Origin: Nitrospira sp.
Lineage (GTDB): Bacteria; Nitrospirota; Nitrospiria; Nitrospirales; Nitrospiraceae
DNA: 13,087 bases
Assembly: GCA_015904075.1 (NCBI GenBank)
Contig: JABMDH010000002.1
Span: 7,508-20,594 of the forward strand
Reading direction: 5' to 3'
Of this stretch, positions 7,547 through 13,087 are shown one piece after another; the stretch's first letter is position 1; every line of letters begins with the position of its first letter. A program made the position numbers and the translations under genes. The notes beneath the pieces were generated by a model, which saw only the letters and a list, made by a program, of their open reading frames with translations, ran no database searches and was not told where the DNA came from.

Positions 7547-7810
7547 CTACGCGTCGGCGTTGGAATCCCGCTTCTCGTCGCCGTCGGAAGAAAATGCGCG
7601 AAGGTGCTTCTTGCCGTTTGTGTCCTGTACCAACACTTCGATCTTCCGTTCAGCTTCTTCCAACACCTTCAAGCAGTTCTTCGAGAGACGAATCCCCTCT
7701 TCAAAGATCCTCAACGACTCATCCAGGGGCAAATCCCCTTTTTCTAATTCGGCCACGATGGCTTCCAATCTGGCCATCGCCTGCTCAAACTTCACACCAG
7801 CCACCGTCAT
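7547..7810 (-). CDS. xseB: Exodeoxyribonuclease VII small subunit
   Basis: XseB is the small subunit of exonuclease VII; several copies bind each XseA in the cytoplasm. The 87-residue protein shows the family pattern KFEQAMARLEAIVAELEKGDLPLDESLRIFEEGIRL followed by a charged coiled-coil helix. The AAGAGGAG ribosome-binding site abuts the ATG directly, so the GTG two codons later (third codon) may be the real start with better spacing. It lies 25 bases after xseA on the same strand. The tail after VQDTNGKK is polar and probably disordered. Confidence 0.94.
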   Translation of the reverse strand: MTVAGVKFEQAMARLEAIVAELEKGDLPLDESLRIFEEGIRLSKNCLKVLEEAERKIEVLVQDTNGKKHLRAFSSDGDEKRDSNADA

Positions 7811-7835
7811 CTCCTCTTCATCAACAAATGGGCCA

Positions 7836-9248
7836 TTATAGCGGGGCCGACCCGGCTTTGAAACTATCGGGCATCACATTCGTCACCACACAGCGCAGTT
7901 GCCCTTTCGCAAGACGGGCCAACACCTCTTGCCCCGCAGCGACTTCGCAGACGTCCCGGATCACACGACGAGGCGACACCGACTCTAGAATACTATACCC
8001 GCGGTCAAGGATCCCCAGCGGACTCAACGCATGCAAATTCACGAGACACGCCTGCGCCGCTTGCGTCCTCCGACTCAGCCCATATCGCATCACTTGTTCA
8101 AGACGCGAGCCTAACTGAGGCACCAGGGTTAGCCCCTGGCGCACCTGCGCGTCCGGGCTGTTACCGATCAATTCGTGTTTGAACGAATGCGCCCGGTCCC
8201 ATCTCTGCCTCAGAAGACCCTGCACGGCCCGTCGCATTTGAGCAACCGCTCCGTCGACCTGCTGAATGTCCTCCAACACGCGATACCGGACGTTCGCGAT
8301 GTGGGTGACGATGAGATCAAGCTGTTGTCGATCGACTTCGCAACGGCGGTTCATCGCCTGCCGGGAACGGGCCGTCAATTCACCGAGGCGATCGACAACT
8401 TCACTCAACACCGGAGCGACGGCCTCTGCGGCGGCCGAGGGCGTCGGCGCGCGCAGATCCGCGACAAAATCGGCAAGCGTGACATCCGTTTCATGACCCA
8501 CGGCTGATACGACCGGAATAGGCGATGCGGCAATCGCGCGCACAACCCGCTCATCGTTGAAACTCCAAAGATCTTCCGATGAGCCGCCGCCCCGCCCCAC
8601 AATGATGACATCGACACGGTCTACTGCATTCAATGATCGAATGGCAGAGGCAATCTGCTCTGCAGAGTCCTCTCCCTGTACCGATACCGGAGCGATGATG
8701 ATACGGAGTACAGGACAACGGCGATGCAGCACCGTCATCATATCTCTCACGGCCGCCCCCGACAGCGACGTCACGATACCGACAGTTCGAGGAAACGCCG
8801 GCAAGGGCCTTTTTCGATCCAGATCGAAGAGCCCCTCCGCAGCCAGGCGAGTTTTGAGTTGCTCAAACGCCACCTGCTGCGCGCCGCGCCCCTTCGGTTC
8901 GACATACTCAAGAACGACCTGATACTCCCCGCGCGGCTCATATACTGTGACCCGTCCCCGCGCAACAACCTGCAACCCATCCTCCAAACCGAACCGCAAT
9001 CGAAGCGCGGTCGACCGGAAGATGACGGCTCGCATCTGACTGGAATCGTCTTTGAGCGTACAGTAGAGATGCCCGGACCCGGGCGCGCGAAGATTGGAAA
9101 TTTCTCCCTCGAGCCATACCTCCGAGAAATCGGTTTCAAGAGATGCTCGAACCAGACCTGTCAGTTCCGATACGGTAAAAATACGCTTCGACGGGGAATC
9201 ACTGGACGATGGGAGGGAGCGGAGACGACTCGTGGCAGCCTCCTTCAA
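7836..9248 (-). CDS. xseA: Exodeoxyribonuclease VII large subunit
   Basis: This catalytic subunit of exonuclease VII degrades single-stranded DNA from both ends and acts with XseB in repair and recombination. The 470 residues match the family length. An N-terminal OB-fold (FTVSELTGLVRASLE, then VWLEGEISNLRAPGSGHLYCTLKD) occupies about residues 24-120. The nuclease domain contains the conserved GRGGGSSEDLWSFNDE and VGHETDVTLADFVADLRAPTP segments, then long coiled-coil helices, and ends with LGILDRGYSI. The start is a TTG that overlaps the ymdB stop as TTGA, with no in-frame alternative before the OB-fold. AAGGAGG lies just inside the gene and not before it, so initiation probably depends on coupling. 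A second, about 93% identical copy lies at the left edge of the window. Confidence 0.97.
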   Translation of the reverse strand: MKEAATSRLRSLPSSSDSPSKRIFTVSELTGLVRASLETDFSEVWLEGEISNLRAPGSGHLYCTLKDDSSQMRAVIFRSTALRLRFGLEDGLQVVARGRVTVYEPRGEYQVVLEYVEPKGRGAQQVAFEQLKTRLAAEGLFDLDRKRPLPAFPRTVGIVTSLSGAAVRDMMTVLHRRCPVLRIIIAPVSVQGEDSAEQIASAIRSLNAVDRVDVIIVGRGGGSSEDLWSFNDERVVRAIAASPIPVVSAVGHETDVTLADFVADLRAPTPSAAAEAVAPVLSEVVDRLGELTARSRQAMNRRCEVDRQQLDLIVTHIANVRYRVLEDIQQVDGAVAQMRRAVQGLLRQRWDRAHSFKHELIGNSPDAQVRQGLTLVPQLGSRLEQVMRYGLSRRTQAAQACLVNLHALSPLGILDRGYSILESVSPRRVIRDVCEVAAGQEVLARLAKGQLRCVVTNVMPDSFKAGSAPL

Positions 9249-9568
9249 TCGATGATGCGGATCCGCTCAAACGCAATAGCCTTGCCCAAGCGCGCGTCAA
9301 GCTCCAGCAACACCGCACAGAACACCGACGGGCCTGATGCCACTTCAAAGCGTCGCGGCATGCCGGTCAGAAACTTTTCAATCGCCAGTTCCTTTTTCAC
9401 GCCAATGACCGAATGCAACGGACCGGTCATCCCGATATCAGTAATGTAGGCCGTCCCCTTGGGCAGAATTTGATCGTCGGCTGTTTGCACATGGGTATGC
9501 GTACCGACCACCGCCGTAACCTCACCGTCCAAATAGTGGCCCATGGCCATTTTTTCAGACGTGGCTTC
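7994..9568. repeat. Right copy of the 1575-bp diverged direct repeat
   Basis: This is the partner of 1-1575 at offset 7993, same orientation. It lies wholly inside the native rny-ymdB-xseA-xseB operon. Its right end (9568) is internal to ymdB, at the codons for EATSEK. The left end cannot be defined, because the other copy runs off the window. Confidence 0.95.
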
Positions 9569-9934
9569 TGCGTGCATATCGACCATCAGCTGCAGCACCG
9601 CCAGCCGTTCGCCGCCTGCAGTTTCAATGACCACACTGCCTTTGCCGGGTACTCCGGGCGGATAGTTCGAAGGCCGCAGCAGGCGGGATTCGCGCGGGAA
9701 ATAATCAAGCACTTCTTTCTTATCCCAGGCATGATTGCCCGTGGTGATGACCGAAAGGCCCAATTCAAACAACTCTTCGGCCAATTCCGGCGTAATGCCG
9801 AACCCGCCCGCGACATTCTCTCCATTTCCGACCACGGCGTCGATTTGACGCTGCGCAACAAGGCGCGGGAGGGCACGGGCTACGGCTCGCCGCCCCGGCT
9901 CGCCCATGATATCGCCGATACACAGTACCTTCAT
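9245..9934 (-). CDS. ymdB: YmdB-family metallophosphoesterase with an internal deletion
   Basis: YmdB (TIGR00282) proteins are dimetal phosphodiesterases; that of Bacillus hydrolyses 2',3'-cyclic nucleotides and affects biofilm formation. Metal and catalytic positions are present: Asp8, Glu39-Asn40 in GNGEN, Asn67-His68 in GNHAWDKKE, His121 in DMHAE, and His146 and His148 in GTHTH. The ligands up to 68 have the family numbering as I remember it, whereas the later ones are shifted by 29 (usual His150, 175, 177). LAVLQL (111-116) joins directly to MVDMHAEATSEK, and the usual NLxGRxFM...DCPF stretch between them is missing. The protein has 229 residues rather than about 260. The reading frame is kept, so it may be made, but folding or activity may be impaired. 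ATGA overlap with rny and TTGA overlap with xseA indicate coupled translation. Confidence 0.92.
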   Translation of the reverse strand: MKVLCIGDIMGEPGRRAVARALPRLVAQRQIDAVVGNGENVAGGFGITPELAEELFELGLSVITTGNHAWDKKEVLDYFPRESRLLRPSNYPPGVPGKGSVVIETAGGERLAVLQLMVDMHAEATSEKMAMGHYLDGEVTAVVGTHTHVQTADDQILPKGTAYITDIGMTGPLHSVIGVKKELAIEKFLTGMPRRFEVASGPSVFCAVLLELDARLGKAIAFERIRIID

Positions 9935-11547
9935 CGGGCGTATTCCACGTACCGGCTCTCCCGAATGACCGTCACTTTGATTTGTCCCGGATACGTCAGT
10001 TCCTGCTCGATTTTCTTCGCCAAATCGCGTGAAAGCTGGAACGATTCGGCATCGGTGATGTCTTCCTGTCGCAGGATCACACGAATTTCACGCCCCGCTT
10101 GGATTGCATAGGCCTTTTGCACTCCCTTTAGTCCCGTGGCCAAAGACTCAAGTTTCTCCAACCGTTTCACATAGGACTCCAGCGCTTCTCGCCTGGCTCC
10201 CGGCCGGGCAGCCGAGAGGGCCTCCGCCGCAGCCACCAATACGCTCTCCGGACACAGCGGCTCCACCTGTTCATGGTGTGCGGCAATCGCATTGACGATT
10301 TTGGGAGACTCTCCGTATTTTTTGGCGATCTCAGCTCCCAGCATGGCGTGCGGCCCCTCTTCCTCATGGCTGACCGCTTTTCCGATGTCGTGAAGCAAGG
10401 CACCGCGCCGCGCCAACTTGACGTCGAGGCCCAATTCCGATGCCATGATGCCGCAAATGTACGACGCTTCCCGCGCATGGTACAAATTATTCTGCCCGTA
10501 ACTCGTCCGATACTTGAGCCGCCCCAACACTTTGATCAACTCAGGATGAAAATCAGACAGCCCCAGCTCGAAGATGATCTTTTCAGCCTCTTCATACATC
10601 AGCTTGTCGATATCAACCTTCACCTTTTCCACAATCTCTTCGATGCGGGTGGGATGAATCCGGCCGTCGTGCATCAACCGCTCAAGCGACACTTTGGCGA
10701 TCTCCCGCCGCAAGGGATCGAATCCAGAAATGATCACCGCCTCCGGCGTCTCATCGATGATCAAATCAATCCCTGTGGCCGCCTCGATCGCACGGATATT
10801 TCGCCCTTCTCGGCCAATAATCCGGCCCTTCATTGCGTCGTTTGGAATCTGGACCACCGAAATCGTGGATTCCGACACGTAGTCGCGCACCACCCGCTGA
10901 ACACGTGCTTCCCGTTCGGCATTTTCACGCGCCTCTTCGATCGTCCGCTTGGCGATGCCGGCGGCATCAAGCCGAGCCTGCGACTCCATTTCGACGATCA
11001 GCTGTTTTCTGGCTTCTTCGGCCGTCATACCGGCCACGCGCTCTAATGCTTCACGATGCTCACGTTCAGCCTTGGCACAAGCTGTTTCTTTGGCGTTAAG
11101 CCGCTCCTCACGCTTCGCGAACTCCTGATCGCGTTTCTGCGACTCGCTCTCCCGCTTATCCAGCGCGGCGAGCTTGCGATCAAATCCCTCTTCCTTCTGG
11201 AGAAAACGTTTCTCGGCGGCTGCGAGCTCGACAAGCTTCGCCTTTTGCTCTTTCTCGATCTCTGATTTTGCCTGAAATACGAGATCCTTAGCTTCCAGCC
11301 TGGCTTCTTTCAGCACATTTTCGGCTTCGCGCTGGGCATTGTGCACGACCTGCTTGGCCTGCTCTTCCATCTCAGCCCGTTTCGCCCCGGCCATGTTGCG
11401 ACGCACCAATTCAAATACCACAACCCCCACAAGGGCTCCGGCGATTGCACAGACGATGTAGAAAACGATTGAAGTAGAAATGGGAGTCACCCCCTTCTTG
11501 GCAAACCAGGTATCCAGGCTGCCCGGTTGCACGTAGTACGTGTACAC
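9931..11547 (-). CDS. rny: Ribonuclease Y
   Basis: RNase Y is a membrane-anchored endoribonuclease that starts mRNA decay. A single transmembrane helix lies at about residues 26-48 (SIVFYIVCAIAGALVGVVVF). A long charged coiled coil follows at about 52-215, then a KH domain at 230-293 with GRIIGREGRN, and the HD hydrolase domain with HDIGKA (His386, Asp387). The C-terminal region ends in QIKVTVIRESRYVEYAR. I give the longest frame (538 residues from GTG 11547). A GTG at 11490, just before TPISTSIVFY and after AAGAAGGGG, would give 519 residues, closer to the family's short outer N-terminus. The stop overlaps the ymdB start as ATGA. It follows the zapA/6S region on the same strand. Confidence 0.96.
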   Translation of the reverse strand: MYTYYVQPGSLDTWFAKKGVTPISTSIVFYIVCAIAGALVGVVVFELVRRNMAGAKRAEMEEQAKQVVHNAQREAENVLKEARLEAKDLVFQAKSEIEKEQKAKLVELAAAEKRFLQKEEGFDRKLAALDKRESESQKRDQEFAKREERLNAKETACAKAEREHREALERVAGMTAEEARKQLIVEMESQARLDAAGIAKRTIEEARENAEREARVQRVVRDYVSESTISVVQIPNDAMKGRIIGREGRNIRAIEAATGIDLIIDETPEAVIISGFDPLRREIAKVSLERLMHDGRIHPTRIEEIVEKVKVDIDKLMYEEAEKIIFELGLSDFHPELIKVLGRLKYRTSYGQNNLYHAREASYICGIMASELGLDVKLARRGALLHDIGKAVSHEEEGPHAMLGAEIAKKYGESPKIVNAIAAHHEQVEPLCPESVLVAAAEALSAARPGARREALESYVKRLEKLESLATGLKGVQKAYAIQAGREIRVILRQEDITDAESFQLSRDLAKKIEQELTYPGQIKVTVIRESRYVEYAR

Positions 11548-11665
11548 GGATTGAGCGGGGTGCTTCTAACAGACAGGAATGGAGGGAGAATAACGCCCAG
11601 GAGATTGCTGACAGTTCAGTCGAGAAATGCGCGAGATCGCCTGCCCGCTAGTACGACATCCGTCA

Positions 11666-11853
11666 GGTTCCTGCCACTCTGCCTTCCCCTTGACCGCAGG
11701 ATCCCTTGTCGAGATCCAAGGTGCCCAAAAGGATCGGTGTGAGAAACAAGAACCATCTGTTGACACTCACCATGAACGGCATGCGACCACCCTCTGTCAT
11801 TCACATCTTGTCGCAAAAAATCCGCCCAAAATTGCCGTCTGGGCATGACCACC
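11666..11853 (-). ncRNA. ssrS: 6S RNA candidate (regulator of RNA polymerase)
   Basis: 6S RNA binds the sigma70 holoenzyme and mimics an open promoter. Four points support it. It lies directly downstream of zapA, the classical ssrS location. Its size of about 188 bases is typical. The minus strand at 11723-11694 reads CACCTTGG, then CAAGGG, then CCTGCGG, closely resembling the 3' half of E. coli 6S RNA (CACCTTGA ... CAAGGG ... CCTGCGG). Upstream, GGGTGGTCGCATGCCG (near 11791) resembles the E. coli GGTTGGTGAGCATGCTCGG. The proposed ends pair as a closing stem (GGTGGTCATGCC with GGCAGGAACC, 10 pairs with a 2-base bulge and one mismatch). An apical hairpin near GGTGAG...CTCAC is visible. Ends are estimates, and no clear own promoter is seen, so processing from the zap transcript is possible. 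Confidence 0.65.
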
Positions 11854-12100
11854 CTAGTGAGAATCCACCGGATTACCGCATCGTACAGGGACATGACACC
11901 GTTCTCTATCGCTTTCACAACGTTCGTTTCCAGTCGAGTCAGCTGCTCTGAAAATCTATTCTCAATCCCCCCCGCTAGTCCGTTACAACACCGCACGCAC
12001 ACGATCACGGATTGTAGGCCGACGATAACAAAGGGCTTCTATGAAAGCAAGGCGAAACTTGCTCATGATGAGGAACGGAGAGGAGACGAACCGGGGAGAC
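11854..12100. other. Spacer between zapA and the 6S RNA candidate
   Basis: This part of the 553-base rny-zapA gap contains no gene I can support. A minus-strand frame stays open here (GTG at 12008, passing on through the 6S candidate), with a plausible-looking central segment (LTRLETNVVKAIENG, then VMSLYDAVIRWILTRVV). It lacks a ribosome-binding site and a natural end. TGAGAAT and ATTCTCA on the minus strand could pair across about 90 bases. Confidence 0.4.
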
Positions 12101-12397
12101 TTACCGAAAGAGCGACGTCGGCATCTGCTCTTCAATGGATTCCATCAATGTATCCATCCGCCGATCGACATCCGCCTCTCCCTGAGCCCGCTTCTTTTCT
12201 GACTCGAAGAACTGATGGGCAAGATTAATGGCCGTCAACACGGCTAACTTCGAGGGGGTGGCGGTCTTCATGCCTTCAGCAAGATGCTTCATGTGATCAT
12301 CAACGAAATGAGCGAGCCGCCGAATATATGCATCGTCGGCAACACCGCGAATCGCATACCGCTGGCCATAGATCTCAACATCGATCGTCTTAGTCAA
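12101..12397 (-). CDS. zapA: Cell division protein ZapA
   Basis: ZapA binds FtsZ and bundles its filaments at the division site. The frame shows the family pattern: an N-terminal IDVEIYGQRYAIRG strand pair, then the DDAYIRRLAHFVDDHMK helix, then a LAVLTAINLAHQFFESEKKR coiled coil. The start is chosen as the TTG at 12395-12397, since AAGGAGG lies 6 bases upstream; this gives 98 residues. An ATG at 12424 would add nine non-family residues and overlap the upstream gene heavily. With the TTG, the overlap with the upstream stop (TTGACTAA) is 8 bases, which indicates coupling. The 6S RNA candidate lies downstream, as in enterobacteria. Confidence 0.93.
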   Translation of the reverse strand: MTKTIDVEIYGQRYAIRGVADDAYIRRLAHFVDDHMKHLAEGMKTATPSKLAVLTAINLAHQFFESEKKRAQGEADVDRRMDTLMESIEEQMPTSLFR

Positions 12398-12644
12398 GGG
12401 CCACCTCCTTGGTATCATCCGCACATTCCAGCAATTCTATCTCGCTCATGACCCGCTCGATTCTCGACCTGATATCAATTCGTTCTTTTTCCCACCGGCG
12501 ATTCACATCATCCTGCGAGGCAAGCCGCTGGCGGGCTGCCTTGACTTCATCTTCCAACGAAGCATTTTTCCGCTTCAGTTCCTGGACTAATTTCACCAGG
12601 TCTTTGATCCGAGCTTCAAGCGCATCCAACCGATCTAACGCCAT
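12390..12644 (-). CDS. Small coiled-coil protein, ZapB-like division factor
   Basis: This is an 84-residue, almost entirely helical protein with heptad-like spacing: LDRLDALEARIKDLVKLVQELKR, then ASLEDEVKAARQRL, then RIDIRSRIERVMSEIELLE. This matches the ZapB style of cytoplasmic coiled coil that joins ZapA at the Z-ring. Coupled translation with zapA supports a division role. Coiled coils are poorly diagnostic, so ZapB itself is an inference from context. The C-terminal codons DDTKEVALD contain the zapA ribosome-binding site. It is the first gene after the promoter at 12685-12714. Confidence 0.8.
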   Translation of the reverse strand: MALDRLDALEARIKDLVKLVQELKRKNASLEDEVKAARQRLASQDDVNRRWEKERIDIRSRIERVMSEIELLECADDTKEVALD

Positions 12645-12684
12645 AGCGGTCCTGTATGCCCTCTCTTCTCATAATTCAAGCTGC

Positions 12685-12714
12685 ACTATAAAAAACTTTC
12701 CGAAATCTTGTCAA
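12685..12714 (-). promoter_or_regulatory. Sigma70-type promoter of the zapB-like/zapA operon
   Basis: On the minus strand, TTGACA (12714-12709) and TATAGT (12690-12685) are separated by 18 bases. The predicted transcription start near 12678 leaves about 34 bases before the ATG at 12644. The -35 box overlaps the stop codon of the transglycosylase gene, so the division genes have their own transcript. Confidence 0.75.
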
Positions 12715-13087
12715 GAAACGGACTTTGCGGCACCGGCGAGGCGGAGATATTCCTTGTAGCTGCGGAGGACGCGTTTCACATATTGCCTGGTTTCGAGGAA
12801 CGGAATCAACTCGACGAATTCGTCTTCGCTCCGGCCTCGATAGGTCGTCGCCCAACTCTCGACGGCGATCGGACCTGCATTGTACGCCGCAATGGTCTGC
12901 GCCACGTTGCCGGAAAACTGCGCAAGCAACTGCTCCACGTACCGAACTCCGATCTGAATGTTCCTGTCCTGATCGAACAAATCCTCCCGCACCACGCCGG
13001 GAAGACGATGCCGCTGGGCCACCGCATTGGCCGTTGCAGGCATGATTTGCATGAGACCGATGGCTCCGACACGGGACACGGCGCGCC
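12711..13087 (-). CDS. Lytic murein transglycosylase, Slt family (C-terminal part, cut by window edge)
   Basis: This is the C-terminal catalytic domain of a soluble lytic transglycosylase, which cleaves the MurNAc-GlcNAc bond of peptidoglycan in the periplasm to leave 1,6-anhydroMurNAc. Visible motifs are SRVGAIGLMQIMPATA (the GLMQ motif), NIQIGVRYVEQLL, and IAAYNAGP with the AYN motif, ending in FLETRQYVKRVLRSYKEYLRL. These match the Slt70-like family 1 arrangement. The catalytic Glu lies about ten or more residues before SRVGAIG and so is outside the window, as are the signal peptide and any helical or TPR region. The frame remains open to the right edge (RAVSRVGA), so the GTG near 13079 is not a real start. 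Confidence 0.93.
   Translation of the reverse strand, partial: RAVSRVGAIGLMQIMPATANAVAQRHRLPGVVREDLFDQDRNIQIGVRYVEQLLAQFSGNVAQTIAAYNAGPIAVESWATTYRGRSEDEFVELIPFLETRQYVKRVLRSYKEYLRLAGAAKSVS

Noticed and set aside
1..9568. Direct repeats as the ends of a transposon or integrative element carrying the sigma operon
   Set aside because: No transposase, integrase, terminal inverted repeats or tRNA is visible. The repeated sequence is ordinary housekeeping coding DNA, and the right copy sits in its native operon.
11820..11850. Hairpin with following T-run on the minus strand (GCCCA...TGGGC then GGATTTTTT), resembling an intrinsic terminator
   Set aside because: It falls within the 5' half of the 6S RNA candidate, and the stem is only 5-6 bp with a large loop. 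It remains the main alternative reading: a terminator after zapA.
11616..12008. Minus-strand open frame of 130 codons between zapA and rny
   Set aside because: No ribosome-binding site; it runs through the 6S candidate and ends in low-complexity Arg/Gly/Ser residues. Only its central part looks protein-like.
1..13087. CRISPR arrays, tRNA or rRNA genes
   Set aside because: No short regularly spaced repeats, tRNA cloverleaf or rRNA-like segments were seen on either strand.

Overview
The window reads as a chromosomal housekeeping region of a free-living, moderately GC-rich bacterium. Gene content, gene order on the minus strand (coiled-coil/zapB-like, zapA, 6S RNA, rny, ymdB, xseA, xseB, tlyA, sugar epimerase) and protein style suggest a Nitrospira-like member of Nitrospirota. 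That taxonomic placement is inferred from general familiarity and not from any search.

Layout: positions 1-1575 hold a second, diverged copy of the xseA/ymdB junction that also lies at 7994-9568. The two copies are in the same orientation at a constant offset of 7993 bp, with no net insertion or deletion. The left xseA copy stays open from its TTG start at 1255 to the window edge, while the left ymdB copy is cut off at 1575. At 1576 the sequence changes abruptly into the 3' part of an unrecognised plus-strand gene. Positions 1796-4571 are a plus-strand ECF sigma factor / zinc anti-sigma factor / secreted protein operon with a clear promoter. It is followed by aat (leucyl/phenylalanyl-tRNA-protein transferase) and a single-domain rhodanese with its own strong promoter. 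A hairpin at 5724-5756 separates these from the convergent minus-strand block.

The minus-strand block starts at the right edge with a lytic transglycosylase (cut by the edge). A promoter at its stop codon leads into a small coiled-coil (ZapB-like) gene, zapA, and a candidate 6S RNA. Then come rny, ymdB, xseA, xseB, tlyA and an NAD-dependent sugar epimerase. Several are coupled by 4-base overlaps (rny/ymdB ATGA; ymdB/xseA TTGA). The block combines cell division, RNA turnover, DNA repair, rRNA modification and cell-surface sugar metabolism.

The main surprises are three. The direct repeat has the geometry of an approximately 8 kb tandem duplication whose copies differ mostly at synonymous sites. 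The full-length-looking ymdB lacks about 29 internal residues compared with its family, and this lesion lies within about 20 bp of the duplication endpoint, so neither visible ymdB copy is complete. A well-supported 6S RNA candidate lies downstream of zapA.
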